64,000 nt of DNA, from the NCBI GenBank assembly GCA_036270655.1, contig DATBCD010000025.1:1-64000 (forward strand), written 5' to 3'. Both the position numbers and the translations under genes were made by a program. The notes beneath the pieces were generated by a model. It saw only the letters and a program-made list of their open reading frames with translations. It did no database searches and was not told the DNA's origin. Shown here piece after piece: positions 27,595 to 38,804 of the stretch; the stretch's first letter is position 1; each line of letters begins with the position of its first letter. The stretch is from VBCK01 sp036270655 (lineage in GTDB: Bacteria; Pseudomonadota; Gammaproteobacteria; Burkholderiales; Burkholderiaceae_F).

Positions 27595-27969
27595 ATGGGC
27601 ACCGGACCTGTAGCGGGTCGCCCGCAATCGGGCGCGATTTCCACGGCGTTGGTCGGACTGGCGGGATTTGCCGCCGGCGCGTTGGTGGTGGGGTTGCTGG
27701 CATTGGCACGGCACCCGGCGTCGGCGACGAACGAGCCGATGCAAAGCCCGGAGTCCAACCTCGCGGCGCACGAGGTCGTTCCGGCGCCGGCCATCGTAAC
27801 CCGGGATAAGGAATGGCCGCCTCGGGCCGAACCATTTCCCTGGCCGTTCGAATCGCAGACACACGCATCGATCGGTGCACCCGGCAAAAACCGGCCGGAC
27901 CGGCTCAGCGGCCCCGAAGGCTGGACTCACGACGCGGCCGGATCGAACGAGCCGATTCCGCGTCGGTAA
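27595..27969 (+). CDS. Hypothetical single-pass membrane protein
   Basis: A 124-residue protein I do not recognise. It has one hydrophobic segment (ALVGLAGFAAGALVVGLLALA, about 17-37) followed by a polar, Pro-rich tail with several tryptophans (KEWPPRAEPFPWPFESQ). The ATG at 27595 is preceded by AGGAG seven bases away, which favours this start over more distal ones in the same frame. The gene lies between a REP-like element and the lipase-maturation-factor gene. It could be a spurious frame in GC-rich DNA. Confidence 0.4.
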   Translation: MGTGPVAGRPQSGAISTALVGLAGFAAGALVVGLLALARHPASATNEPMQSPESNLAAHEVVPAPAIVTRDKEWPPRAEPFPWPFESQTHASIGAPGKNRPDRLSGPEGWTHDAAGSNEPIPRR

Positions 27970-28101
27970 CAACCCGCTGCCTGGCGAATCGACGGCCCCG
28001 CCCCGCTCGGAGCCGACCTGGCGCGGGCGCCCCGGCGCGCCCGCCAGCTGGCGCCGTCGTGGGCGGTAATATCTCGCGCCCCTGCCCGGTATGAAGCCTC
28101 G

Positions 28102-29565
28102 TTGAGCGTTCTGACCCGTCTGTTCGAGCCGGCGACCGATTACGAACTGACCGGATGGCTGTTCATCAAAGGTCTGGCGCTGGTGTACGCCGCAGCATTC
28201 GCGTCGCTGGCGGTGCAGATCGATGCTCTGGCAGGCCCCGACGGCATCCTCCCGTTTCGCCGAGTGCTCGACGGGGCCTTTACCGACAACGGCTACGGCG
28301 CGCTGCTGCGGCTGCCGACGCTGTTCTGGTTGAACAGCAGCGGGGCGGCGCTGCAGGGTGCGTGCTTCGCCGGGGCAGCCGTGGCGCTGCTGCTGGCGGT
28401 CGGCTGGGTCAGGGTGCGACCGGCGCTGATTCTGCTTTACCTGCTCTATCTGTCTCTGGTCCACGCGGGCCAGATATTCATGACCTTTCAGTGGGACACG
28501 TTGCTGCTCGAATGCGGCTTCCTGGCGATCTTCCTGGCCGACGCGCCCACCCGGCTGATCGTGTTGTTGTTCGAGTGGCTGCTTTTCAGGTTGCGTTTCC
28601 TGTCGGGCTATTTCAAGCTGGCCAGCGGCGATCCCTCCTGGCGCGATCTCACTGCGCTCGACTACTACTTCGAAACGCAGCCGCTGCCCCATATCGGATC
28701 GTGGTACGCCCATCAGCTGCCGCAATGGCTGCTGAAAACGGGTGTCGGCTTTACGCTGTTCGCCGAGCTCGCGGTGCCTTTTTTCATCTTCCTGCCGCGC
28801 CCATTCCGCCTCGTTGCGGCCGCCACCACGATCCTTGCGCAGCTGCTGATCATCGCGACCAGCAACCACAATTTCATCAACCTGCTGACCATCCTGCTGT
28901 GCCTGTTCCTGCTGGATGACCGCATCGTCGCTTGCCTGCTGCCGGGGTCGGTTCGGGAGCGGGTTCGAACCGAGGCGCGAGGCCGCGATCCCGGCCCGAC
29001 CTTCAAGGCGCTGGCCGGCACCGGCGCTGCGCTGATCCTGGTGCTCAGCCTGAGCATGATGCTTGGCGCGCATGCGCGGCGCCCGCTGCCGCATGCGCTG
29101 GTCGTGCTGAACGAGGTGCCGCCGGCGTTCGGGATCGGCAACCTGTTTCACCTGTTTCCGACGATGCAGACGGAGCGGCAGGAATTGCGGATCTTCGGCA
29201 GTTACGATGGCCAGACCTGGGAACCCTACGAATTCCGTTACAAGCCGGATCCGCTGGACCGGGCACCCCAGTTCATCGTTCCGCACCAGCCGCGGCTCGA
29301 CTGGATGATGTGGTTTCTGCCGCCCCAGTGGCCCGACACCGCCTACTGGTTTGCGCCGTTCCTGCAGTCGCTGCGCCAGAACCGCGGCGCGGTGACGCGC
29401 CTGCTGGCGCGCAATCCGTTCGAAGGCAAATCGCCCCCCAACCTGGTGCGCGTGCTCGCCTATCGCTATCGCTTTACCACGCCACAGGAGCGGGCCCGCA
29501 CCGGCAACTGGTGGAAGGCCGAGTTCCTCGGCGAATATCCCGACGTGCCGCCACGGCGGCCCTGA
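28102..29565 (+). CDS. Lipase maturation factor family membrane protein
   Basis: A 487-residue protein related to vertebrate LMF1 (DUF1222). Several membrane segments lie in the first 275 residues (LFIKGLALVYAAAFASLAVQ, LILLYLLYLSLVHAGQ). The conserved core is TFQWDTLLLECGFLAIFLA, then LRFLSGYFKLASGDPSW and LDYYFETQPLPH. The C-terminal soluble domain has EPYEFRYKP and VRVLAYRYRFT. Bacterial homologues are uncharacterised; vertebrate LMF1 helps fold secreted lipases. The start is a TTG at 28102 overlapping the stop of a five-codon ATG frame (28091-28105). No lipase gene adjoins it. Confidence 0.85.
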   Translation: MSVLTRLFEPATDYELTGWLFIKGLALVYAAAFASLAVQIDALAGPDGILPFRRVLDGAFTDNGYGALLRLPTLFWLNSSGAALQGACFAGAAVALLLAVGWVRVRPALILLYLLYLSLVHAGQIFMTFQWDTLLLECGFLAIFLADAPTRLIVLLFEWLLFRLRFLSGYFKLASGDPSWRDLTALDYYFETQPLPHIGSWYAHQLPQWLLKTGVGFTLFAELAVPFFIFLPRPFRLVAAATTILAQLLIIATSNHNFINLLTILLCLFLLDDRIVACLLPGSVRERVRTEARGRDPGPTFKALAGTGAALILVLSLSMMLGAHARRPLPHALVVLNEVPPAFGIGNLFHLFPTMQTERQELRIFGSYDGQTWEPYEFRYKPDPLDRAPQFIVPHQPRLDWMMWFLPPQWPDTAYWFAPFLQSLRQNRGAVTRLLARNPFEGKSPPNLVRVLAYRYRFTTPQERARTGNWWKAEFLGEYPDVPPRRP

Positions 29566-29659
29566 GGCGCTGTTAAAAACGGCTCCCGCTTAACCCCGCC
29601 CGCCGGCCGATGACGTTTATCCATTCGGGTGTTCCAAAGTCTTTTTCAGGAGATTTTCG

Positions 29660-31096
29660 ATGACGCAATGGCGATTGAGCACGATCGGTGTGGCACTGAC
29701 CGCAACCCTGGCAGGCGGCGGTGCCGGCGCGCAGCCATCGGAGCCGGCCGAATTGTCGTTGACCACCTCGTCGCGCGCCTCCCTCGGGATCACGATCTAC
29801 AACGACGGCCAGGCGCTGGTGCGCGATGCGCGGCGCGTGACGCTGGCGCGCGGCACGCAGAAGATCGCGTTTCGCGAAGTGGCAGCCACGATCCGGCCCG
29901 AGACGGCTTCGCTCAAACCGGTATCGGGCGCCGGCTTCGACCTGCTCGAGCAGAATTTCGACTTCGACCTGCTGACGCCCGCGGCCCTGCTGCGCAAGTA
30001 CGTAGGCAGGCAGGTGACCGTGATTCACGCCAACCCGGCCACCGGGGCCGAAACCCCCGAGCAGGCGACCGTGCTGGCGACCAACGAAGGCGTCGTGCTG
30101 CGCTACCGGGACCGGATCGAGACGGGCGTGGCCGGACGCCTGTCGTTCCCGGACGTGCCGGCTAATTTGCGCGATCGTCCCACGCTGTCGATGGTGCTCG
30201 ACGCGGCACAGGCCGGGGAACAACAGGTCGAGCTGACTTACCTGGCCAACCAGGTCGGCTGGAAAGCCGACTACATCGCGAACCTGAATGCCGACGCAAC
30301 CCGAATGACGCTGAACGGCTGGGTCACGCTGACCAACCAGTCCGGCACCGCGTACGAAAACGCCCGCCTGCAGCTGGTGGCCGGCACGCTGAACCGCGTT
30401 GCGCCGGAGGTCAGGCCGATGGCGGCCCCGCAGTTCGCGGCCAGGGCCGCGAAATCAGCCGACATGAGCGAGGAAAAGCTCGGCGACTATCACCTGTACA
30501 CGCTGCCGAGAGCCACGACGATCGAGAACAACCAGACCAAGCAGGTGGCGCTGCTGTCGGCCTCCGGCGTGCCGGTGCAGCGCCAGTACGTGCTGCAGAA
30601 TAACGCCGTCGAATGGTGGTACCAGGCGCGGCGGCCCGACATCCAGAAAGGCTTGAAACCGAGCGTGGTCCTGCGCTTCGAGAACCGGGGTGGCGAGCTG
30701 GGCATCCCCCTTCCGGCCGGCGTCGTGCGCGCTTACATGCCGGACAGCAGCGGCGGCAGCCAGCTGATCGGCGAGGACGCCATCGCCCACACGGCCAAGG
30801 CAGAGCGGGTGGAGCTGCGCCTGGGCGAGGCTTTCGACCTGACCGCAGATCGGGTACAGACCGACTTTCGGGTCATCTCGGAGCACTCGCGTCAATCGTC
30901 CTATCGGATCGAGTTGCGAAACGCCGACTCCAAGCCGGCGATCGTCACGGTGCGCGAGCCGCTGCGCGGCGACTGGAAGATCACGTCGGAAACCCAGGAT
31001 CACGTGAAGGAAAGCGCCGGTTCGGTGTCCTGGCAGGTCCAGGTACCGGCTGAGGGCAAGACCGTGCTCGAATACACGGCTGTAGTGAGCTGGTAA
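29660..31096 (+). CDS. DUF4139 exported protein
   Basis: A 478-residue exported protein of the DUF4139 group, related to mucoidy-inhibitor MuiA-like proteins. A signal peptide ends near GAGAQ (about residue 24), and the remainder looks like beta-rich domains. The conserved features are a first part with ITIYNDGQALVRDARRVTL and a second with VELTYLANQVGWKADYIANL, then WVTLTNQSGTAYENARL, ending VLEYTAVVSW. No enzymatic motif is seen. Its 5' end is preceded by AGGAG at a good distance. The next gene begins 36 bp downstream. Confidence 0.82.
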   Translation: MTQWRLSTIGVALTATLAGGGAGAQPSEPAELSLTTSSRASLGITIYNDGQALVRDARRVTLARGTQKIAFREVAATIRPETASLKPVSGAGFDLLEQNFDFDLLTPAALLRKYVGRQVTVIHANPATGAETPEQATVLATNEGVVLRYRDRIETGVAGRLSFPDVPANLRDRPTLSMVLDAAQAGEQQVELTYLANQVGWKADYIANLNADATRMTLNGWVTLTNQSGTAYENARLQLVAGTLNRVAPEVRPMAAPQFAARAAKSADMSEEKLGDYHLYTLPRATTIENNQTKQVALLSASGVPVQRQYVLQNNAVEWWYQARRPDIQKGLKPSVVLRFENRGGELGIPLPAGVVRAYMPDSSGGSQLIGEDAIAHTAKAERVELRLGEAFDLTADRVQTDFRVISEHSRQSSYRIELRNADSKPAIVTVREPLRGDWKITSETQDHVKESAGSVSWQVQVPAEGKTVLEYTAVVSW

Positions 31097-31132
31097 GAGG
31101 TACGATCCGGCCGGTTCGACAAGGAGCCCGCG

Positions 31133-31462
31133 ATGCCTTCGTTTCGTCTACCGCTGTCCGGAAATGTCACGCAATCGATCAATCCGTGGACCATGCTGTT
31201 CAATCCGGTCGGCAGCCAGGTCGGCCTGGTGAACATCGACCTGGGCCAGTCGACCCAGCCGCAGGTCGAGCAGGAAGTGCTGACCGATGTGGCCAGCTAC
31301 GGCAAGCAGATCGGGCGAATCGAGGATGTGCTGATCGTGCTGCTCGATCACTTCAAGCCGAGCCGGCCATTGACGGCCGACGAGCAGGGAGCGATCGACG
31401 ATCTGCGCAGCCTGGTGGCCGAGGTTCAGCAAGTCAAACAGCGGTTCGATCAGCGCCGCTGA
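31133..31462 (+). CDS. Small protein of unknown function
   Basis: A 109-residue soluble protein with no family I recognise. The N-terminal half is mixed (LPLSGNVTQSINPWTMLFN). The C-terminal half looks helical and acidic (ADEQGAIDDLRSLVAEVQQVKQRFDQRR). There is no signal peptide or membrane segment. It starts 36 bp after the DUF4139 gene with a weak AAGGAG-like site and is probably cotranscribed. It ends in a palindrome shared with the convergent gene's 3' side. Confidence 0.65.
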   Translation: MPSFRLPLSGNVTQSINPWTMLFNPVGSQVGLVNIDLGQSTQPQVEQEVLTDVASYGKQIGRIEDVLIVLLDHFKPSRPLTADEQGAIDDLRSLVAEVQQVKQRFDQRR

Positions 31463-31465
31463 TCG
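31447..31465. terminator. Palindrome between convergent genes, possible bidirectional terminator
   Basis: CGATCAGCG-C-CGCTGATCG is a perfect 9-bp inverted repeat spanning the stop codon at 31460-31462. It lies between genes that face each other. No T-run follows, so a terminator role is tentative. Confidence 0.35.
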
Positions 31466-31502
31466 CGCGCAGCTGCGCCCGCGCAGCAGCAACAGCCCGC
31501 CG

Positions 31503-31946
31503 TCAGGAGGCCTCGCCGCCGAGGCGGAAGAGCGGTCCAAAACAGGCTTTCAGCGACTCGTCCTTGCAGATGATCATCATGTTCGACGACGGGTGGAAGC
31601 GGATATAGTTCGTCACCTCGGCTCCGACCTTGGTGATTCCACCTGCGCAGTCCGGTTTGCCGTTGTCCTTCACGATCCGGTCGATGCTCTTGTAAAAGCC
31701 GTTGGCGCTGGGTTCGTCGGCGATCTCATAGACGCTCTCGGCGACCTCCTGGCCGCTGGTAACCAGCGTCGTTCCATCCTGGCGCATGTAGTAGGTCTCT
31801 TCGCAGTCCGTGTCCGGTACCGCGAATATCCACGTGCCGAGGATCGGGTGATTCGTTTTCGGCGGGCGGGGCGGGTCGGCGCTCGCAAGGCTGGCGACCG
31901 CACCCATCGCGACGGCAAGCAGCAGCTTTCTCAAGACGAGCTCCAC
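31503..31946 (-). CDS. Small secreted protein of unknown function
   Basis: A 147-residue exported protein. A signal peptide (LRKLLLAVAMGAVASLASA) is followed by about 120 residues that include GTWIFAVPDTDCEETYYMRQDGT, a lipocalin-like opening of the kind seen in small periplasmic proteins. Four cysteines in the mature part (DTDCEE, PDCAGG, IICKDE, KACFGP) could form two disulphides. I do not recognise the family. It is transcribed leftward, convergent with the small gene at 31133, and lies 61 bp downstream of hutF on the same strand. Confidence 0.7.
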   Translation of the reverse strand: MELVLRKLLLAVAMGAVASLASADPPRPPKTNHPILGTWIFAVPDTDCEETYYMRQDGTTLVTSGQEVAESVYEIADEPSANGFYKSIDRIVKDNGKPDCAGGITKVGAEVTNYIRFHPSSNMMIICKDESLKACFGPLFRLGGEAS

Positions 31947-32007
31947 GGGTCGGTAGCGGACCGACGGAAGATACGCCGAAATTGCGTAACCGGTGGCCGG
32001 CCGCGCC

Positions 32008-33405
32008 TCAGGTGGCCGGCTCGCGCCACAGCTGGTCCATGGCCTGCTCGAACCGGGCCGCCACGTGAACGGCGGCCAGATGCTCGTGATCCTTGATCTG
32101 CCAGCGCCCGGCCACCATCACATCGCGCAACGGCCGCCCCGGACTGGAAAACACCAGCACATCCAGCAGCAGCGGGTCCGGAACGCCGAGCAGGCTCGAG
32201 TCCGTGCGGTCGACCACCAGCAGGTCGGCGCGGGCGCCGACCTGAAATCCCCATCGCGAAAAGCCCGCCGCCGCAGCGCCGCCGTGAAGCACGCGCTCGA
32301 GCAGCCGGCCCGCGGTCGAGGGCTGACCCTGCGTCGGTGCGGCGCCGATGTTGCGCTGCTGCTTGAGCAGCCGCTGCCCGTATTCGAGCCAGCGCAATTC
32401 CTCGCGCCAGGTGCGCGTGACGTGGCTGTCCGAGCCGATCGAGATCGGAACGCCCGCCGCGAGCCACGCCGGCACGTCGGCAAAGCCGTCGCCCAGATTG
32501 GCCTCGGTCGTCGGGCACAGCACCACGCCGGCGCCGTTGCGAGCGACCAGCTCGATTTCAGCAGGCGAGGCGTGCGTTGCGTGCACCAGCTGCCAGCGTG
32601 GATCCAGCCCGCCGCCCTGCTGCGACAGCCATTGGATCGGCCGCGCGCCGAGCGCGGCCACGCACTCATCGACCTCACGTGCCTGCTCGGCAACATGGAT
32701 ATGGATCGGTCCGTCGAAATGCTCGGCCAGCTCCCGCAGCCGCGCGATCGAATCTCCGGTTGCGGCGCGCAGCGAGTGAATGGCCAGGCCGGCCCTGACC
32801 CCTGCCGGGCGGCGGGAGGCGATCGCGGCTTGCATCGCCCAAACCTGTTCCGCGCCGGCTCGAAAGCGGCGCTGTCCGGGCGCCAGCGCAGACTGATCGA
32901 ATCCGGCCCGCTCGTACAGCACCGGAAGCAAAGTCAGCGGCATGCCGGCCTCGGCGCCGCCGACGGCCAGGGCCCAGCTCATCTCGAGCGGGTCCTGGTA
33001 GAGCGAGCCGTCGGGGCGGTGTTGAAGGTAGTGAAACTCGCAGACGTGGGTGTACCCGACGCGCAGCAGCTCGATGTAAAGCTGGGCTGCAATCGCCTGC
33101 AGCTGCGGCGGCTCGACCCGCCGCGCGATCCGGTACAGCGATTCGCGCCAGCTCCAGAAATCGTCGGTTTCGTGCTCGCGGCGCTCGGCCAGGCCGGCAA
33201 AGGCACGCTGGAACGCGTGGCTGTGTCCGTTCACCAGGCCTGGAAGCGCGGGCCCGACCAGGCGCTGCGCCCGCGGGGGCGGCTCGGACACCTCGGGCAC
33301 GATACGGGACCACAGGCCATCGGCGCCGGCTTCCAGCAGCACCGCCGACTGCCAGCCGCCGTTCAGCCACGCGCTCGGTGCCCACAGCAGTGTGTTCTCA
33401 ACCAT
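32008..33405 (-). CDS. hutF: Formimidoylglutamate deiminase
   Basis: Converts N-formimidoyl-L-glutamate to N-formyl-L-glutamate and ammonia. It has 465 residues of the amidohydrolase superfamily. The metal-binding His pair is in VNGHSHAFQRAF, the middle has GLAIHSLRAA and HIHVAEQ with metal ligands, then LVHATHASP and the DSH motif GSDSHVTRTW. Together with HutG this defines the five-step histidine route that releases formate. The start at 33405 matches the family; it overlaps hutG by 8 bp and is last in the hutI-hutG-hutF unit. Confidence 0.93.
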   Translation of the reverse strand: MVENTLLWAPSAWLNGGWQSAVLLEAGADGLWSRIVPEVSEPPPRAQRLVGPALPGLVNGHSHAFQRAFAGLAERREHETDDFWSWRESLYRIARRVEPPQLQAIAAQLYIELLRVGYTHVCEFHYLQHRPDGSLYQDPLEMSWALAVGGAEAGMPLTLLPVLYERAGFDQSALAPGQRRFRAGAEQVWAMQAAIASRRPAGVRAGLAIHSLRAATGDSIARLRELAEHFDGPIHIHVAEQAREVDECVAALGARPIQWLSQQGGGLDPRWQLVHATHASPAEIELVARNGAGVVLCPTTEANLGDGFADVPAWLAAGVPISIGSDSHVTRTWREELRWLEYGQRLLKQQRNIGAAPTQGQPSTAGRLLERVLHGGAAAAGFSRWGFQVGARADLLVVDRTDSSLLGVPDPLLLDVLVFSSPGRPLRDVMVAGRWQIKDHEHLAAVHVAARFEQAMDQLWREPAT

Positions 33406-34207
33406 TCGATGGCCGCCATTGAAGCAGGGTTCGAACCAGGCAGCGCAACACCGGCGCAAGCCTTTCCGATCTCTGCGGGTCCGGCCGGTAGGGTGGCGAC
33501 TCCGGCATGTAGCAGCCCCAGCACATCTCCAGCTGGGCCGCGTGCACGCCCTCGAGCGGCCGGCCGTACCGCCGCACGATGTAGCCGCCCTTGAAGCGGC
33601 CATCGGTCACATGCGTGAAATCGGTTTGCGACTGCAGCGCCTGGTCCAGGGCCTGCCGCAGAGAAGGCGCGCAGGTTGCGCCGTCGGCCGTGCCCAGGTT
33701 CAGGTCCGGCAGCCGCCCGGCGAAAAGCCACGGCAGCTCGGACTTGATACTGTGGCCATCCAGCAGCAACGCGTAGCCGTGCGCGCTTTTGAGGCGGCCA
33801 AGCTCCTGTTGCAGGGCGTCGTGGTAGGGCTGCCAGTACGTCTGGCGCCGGGTGTCCACCTCAGCCTGATCGGGCTGCAGGGCGGGCCGGTACAGCGGGT
33901 CTCCCGAGAAAAAGCGTTCCGGGCACAGCCCCGTGGTGTTGACGCCGGCATACATCGGAGCGTCGTCCGGCGGGCGGCTCAGATCGATCACGTAGCGCGA
34001 ATAGCGCGGCACGATCAGGCTCGCGCCCAGATCGCGCACGAACGCGTACAGGTCCGCCAGATGCCAGTCGGTGTCTTCCAGCGCTCGCGCCCTCGGCACC
34101 ATCCGGGCCAGCAGCGCCTCTGGAACCATGGTGCCACAGTGCGGAACGCTGACCAGCAGCGCGCTGCTGCCGCGGTGCAGGTGGAAGATCGGTTCGGCTT
34201 CGCTCAT
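33398..34207 (-). CDS. hutG: N-formylglutamate deformylase
   Basis: Hydrolyses N-formyl-L-glutamate to glutamate and formate. A 269-residue protein of the N-formylglutamate amidohydrolase family, with SVPHCGTMVP, DTDWHLADLY, SRYVIDLSRPPDDAPMY and LLLDGHSIKSELPWLF giving the expected metal and substrate contacts. It is not the arginase-type HutG of the formiminoglutamase route. The start overlaps the hutI stop by ATGA, and its end overlaps hutF by 8 bp, so the three are translationally coupled. Confidence 0.94.
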   Translation of the reverse strand: MSEAEPIFHLHRGSSALLVSVPHCGTMVPEALLARMVPRARALEDTDWHLADLYAFVRDLGASLIVPRYSRYVIDLSRPPDDAPMYAGVNTTGLCPERFFSGDPLYRPALQPDQAEVDTRRQTYWQPYHDALQQELGRLKSAHGYALLLDGHSIKSELPWLFAGRLPDLNLGTADGATCAPSLRQALDQALQSQTDFTHVTDGRFKGGYIVRRYGRPLEGVHAAQLEMCWGCYMPESPPYRPDPQRSERLAPVLRCLVRTLLQWRPSNG

Positions 34208-35415
34208 GGCACGAGCTGCACGCCGCCGCGGACGACGTGCTGGCAGGGATTGCCGCCGAGCCAGTAGGCGAGCTCGGCCGGATGTTCCAGGTCCCAGACC
34301 ACGAAGTCGGCCCTCAGACCCTCGCACAGGCGTCCGCGATCGCTCAACCCGAGAGCGCGTGCGCCGTTCACCGTGACCCCCAGCACCGCTTCCAGCGGCG
34401 TCAATCCGAACAGCGTGCACGCCATGTTCAGCATCAGCCGCAACGAGAGCGCGGGCGAGGTCCCGGGGTTATGGTCGGTGGCGATCGCGATCGGAACCCC
34501 GGCGCGGCGCAGCGCGGCGATGGGGGGCACGCGGGTTTCGCGCAGAAAATAGAACGCCCCCGGCAGCAGGACGGCCACGCTGCCGTAAGCTGCCATCGCA
34601 GCCACGCCGTCGGCTCCCAGATACTCGAGGTGATCGCACGACAGCGCGCGGTAGCTCGCAGCCAGCGCCGCGCCGCCGCAGTCGCTGAATTGCTCGGCGT
34701 GCAGCTTCACCGGCAGCCCCAGGCGCCGCGCCTGTTCGAACACGCGCGCGGTCTGGTCGCGAGAAAAGGCGATCCGCTCGCAGTACGCGTCCACGGCATC
34801 GACCAGCGACTCGGCGCTCAGTTGGACCAGCCACTGGCACACCGCTTCGATGTAGTCGTCGGCGTGCCCCGCGAACTCCGGTGGCAGCGCGTGCGCGGCC
34901 AGGTAGGTGGTGCGCACGCCCACGCCACGCTCGTGCCCGAGGCGCCGTGCCACCCGCAGGCAGCGTCGTTCGTGCTCGAGCGAAAGTCCGTAGCCGGATT
35001 TGATTTCGATCGTCGTGACCCCGTCGGCGCGCAGCCGGTCGAGACGCGCGCCCGCGCTGGCGAAGAGCGATTCTTCGTCGGCCCCACGCGTGGCCGCGAC
35101 CGTTGATCGGATCCCGCCACCCGCCTGCGCGATCTGCTCATAGCTGGCGCCCTGAAGCCGCAACTCGAACTCGGATGCACGCTGACCGCCGTAGACCAGG
35201 TGGGTGTGGCAATCGATCAGGCCCGGCGTAACCAGCGCGCCGCCAAGGTCATGCTCCGCCTCGATGTCCAGGCCTGGTTCAAGGTCACCCTCGCGCCCGA
35301 TCCAGCGCAGGCGATCGCCGTGCACCAGCAGCGCGCCCGGGTCGATCAATCCCCAGGGTTCGCGGCCGGCCAGAGTCACGATTCGTGCATGGCGCCACAG
35401 CGTCGAACGCATCAT
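34204..35415 (-). CDS. hutI: Imidazolonepropionase
   Basis: Third step of histidine degradation: opens 4-imidazolone-5-propanoate to N-formimidoylglutamate. It has 403 residues. Amidohydrolase metal ligands lie in LIDCHTHLVYGG; KSGYGLSLEHE, LAAHALPPEF and KLHAEQFSDCGGAA follow, with the second-half aspartate in ATDHNPGTSP. Adjacent ATGs at 35415 and 35412 are both possible starts. First gene of the leftward hut unit, divergent from hutU across 73 bp. Confidence 0.95.
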   Translation of the reverse strand: MMRSTLWRHARIVTLAGREPWGLIDPGALLVHGDRLRWIGREGDLEPGLDIEAEHDLGGALVTPGLIDCHTHLVYGGQRASEFELRLQGASYEQIAQAGGGIRSTVAATRGADEESLFASAGARLDRLRADGVTTIEIKSGYGLSLEHERRCLRVARRLGHERGVGVRTTYLAAHALPPEFAGHADDYIEAVCQWLVQLSAESLVDAVDAYCERIAFSRDQTARVFEQARRLGLPVKLHAEQFSDCGGAALAASYRALSCDHLEYLGADGVAAMAAYGSVAVLLPGAFYFLRETRVPPIAALRRAGVPIAIATDHNPGTSPALSLRLMLNMACTLFGLTPLEAVLGVTVNGARALGLSDRGRLCEGLRADFVVWDLEHPAELAYWLGGNPCQHVVRGGVQLVP

Positions 35416-35439
35416 TTCATCGTAATTGCCGCGCCGGGT

Positions 35440-35453
35440 CTGGACAAGTACAG
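35440..35453. promoter_or_regulatory. Candidate operator between divergent hut units
   Basis: CTGGACAAGTACAG is an imperfect palindrome in the middle of the 73-bp hutI-hutU divergent promoter region. Its GACAAGTACA core loosely recalls operators of GntR-family HutC repressors. No hutC gene is in the window, so the assignment is tentative. Confidence 0.3.
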
Positions 35454-35488
35454 TGCCACCAACGATTGATGGTGTGCTGAATTTTTCG

Positions 35489-37192
<1,704 letters not shown>

Positions 37193-37255
37193 GTCACCGG
37201 TTTCCGACCGTTTTCGTCCATTGGGCCCGACGGACCGCTGCGGGGCGCCGACGCG

Positions 37256-38794
37256 ATGATTCTCGAGCCTGGCGAGTTGACGCTGGATCAGTTGCAGGCC
37301 ATTCATGCCTCCCGTACGCCGCTGGAGATCGCCCACCCTGCGCGCGCCTGGATCCGCGCCGCCGCCGACCTGGTCCAACGCGCGGCGCAGGGCTCCAGGC
37401 CGGTCTACGGGGTAAACACGGGCTTTGGCAAGCTCGCCAGTCAATCGATCGGCCGTGAACAGGTCGACGCGTTGCAGCTGAATCTGGTGCGCTCGCACAG
37501 CGCGGGCGTGGGCGAGCCGCTGGCGCCGACGGTGGTGCGGCTGATGCTGGCACTGAAGGCGGCCAGCCTGGCGCGCGGCTACTCGGGAGTGCGTGAGCAG
37601 GTCGTCGATACGTTGATCGCGGTTCACAACGCGGGTCTGATCCCCTATGTGCCGGCCCAGGGTTCGGTGGGCGCCTCGGGCGACCTGGCGCCGCTCGCGC
37701 ACATGACGCTGGCGCTGCTGGGCGAAGGCCACATGTGGGTTGACGGCCAGCGCAAGGAGGCTTTGCCGGTTCTCCAGGCCGCCGACATCGAGCCGCTCAA
37801 GTTGCAGGCCAAGGAGGGCCTGGCGCTGATCAACGGCACCCAGACCTCCACCGCGCTGGCGCTGCACGCCCTGTTCACGTTCGAGCCGGTGCTCGAATCG
37901 GCGCTGGTGATCGGGGCGATGACGGTCGACGCCGCACGGGGCAGCGACGGTCCGTTCGATCCGCGCATCCACGAATTGCGCGGGCAACCGGGGCAGATCG
38001 ATGTGGCGAAGTACTATCGCGCGCTGCTGGCTGGCAGCCAGATCCGCAGCTCGCACCTGGAGGGAGACGATCGGGTGCAGGATCCCTACAGTCTGCGGTG
38101 CCAGCCGCAGGTGGTCGGAGCCTGCCTGGATCAGCTGCGCCACGCGGCGGCGGTGCTGCTGCGCGAGGCCAACGCGGTGACCGATAATCCGCTGGTGTTC
38201 GTTGCGGACGACGCGTTGATATCAGGCGGCAATTTCCACGCCGAGCCGGTCGCATTGACGGCCGATGCCTGCGCCGTGGCGATCGCCGAGGTCGGCGCGA
38301 TCGCCGAGCGTCGCATCGCAATGCTGATCGACGGCGCGGTCTCCCGTCTGCCGCCGTTTCTGACCGGCGAGGCCGGCCTGCACTCGGGTTTCATGGTCGC
38401 GCATGTCACCGCGGCCGCGCTGGCCAGCGAGAACAAATCGCTGGCCCATCCCGCCAGCGTCGACTCGCTGCCCACCTCGGCCAACCAGGAGGATCACGTC
38501 TCGATGGCCTGCTTCGCGGCGCGCCGCCTGCAGGCGATGATTTTCAACACCGCGCACATCCTGGGCATCGAGCTGCTGGCCGCGGCGCAGGGCATCGAGT
38601 TTCTCAGGCCGCTGCGCAGTTCGTTTGCGCTGGAGCTGGCGCACGGGCTGCTGCGCGATACGTGCCAGCCGCTGCTGGGGGACCGCGCGCTGGCCGACGA
38701 CATCGAGCGCGCAACCGCCCTGGTCACCGGCGGAGCCCTGTCGCGCGTATTTCGCACACTGCCCAACCTGACTCCCCTCTGGCCGCTGGCGTGA
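37256..38794 (+). CDS. hutH: Histidine ammonia-lyase
   Basis: First step of histidine degradation: histidine to urocanate and ammonia. It has 512 residues. The electrophilic MIO group forms from A140-S141-G142 in GSVGASGDLAPLAHM. Other active-site regions are GVNTGFGKLA (catalytic Tyr in the N-terminal loop), QDPYSLRCQPQVVG and LPTSANQEDHVSM. All are intact. A palindromic repeat follows 10 bp after the stop. Confidence 0.97.
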   Translation: MILEPGELTLDQLQAIHASRTPLEIAHPARAWIRAAADLVQRAAQGSRPVYGVNTGFGKLASQSIGREQVDALQLNLVRSHSAGVGEPLAPTVVRLMLALKAASLARGYSGVREQVVDTLIAVHNAGLIPYVPAQGSVGASGDLAPLAHMTLALLGEGHMWVDGQRKEALPVLQAADIEPLKLQAKEGLALINGTQTSTALALHALFTFEPVLESALVIGAMTVDAARGSDGPFDPRIHELRGQPGQIDVAKYYRALLAGSQIRSSHLEGDDRVQDPYSLRCQPQVVGACLDQLRHAAAVLLREANAVTDNPLVFVADDALISGGNFHAEPVALTADACAVAIAEVGAIAERRIAMLIDGAVSRLPPFLTGEAGLHSGFMVAHVTAAALASENKSLAHPASVDSLPTSANQEDHVSMACFAARRLQAMIFNTAHILGIELLAAAQGIEFLRPLRSSFALELAHGLLRDTCQPLLGDRALADDIERATALVTGGALSRVFRTLPNLTPLWPLA

Positions 38795-38804
38795 AATTCA
38801 CTCT

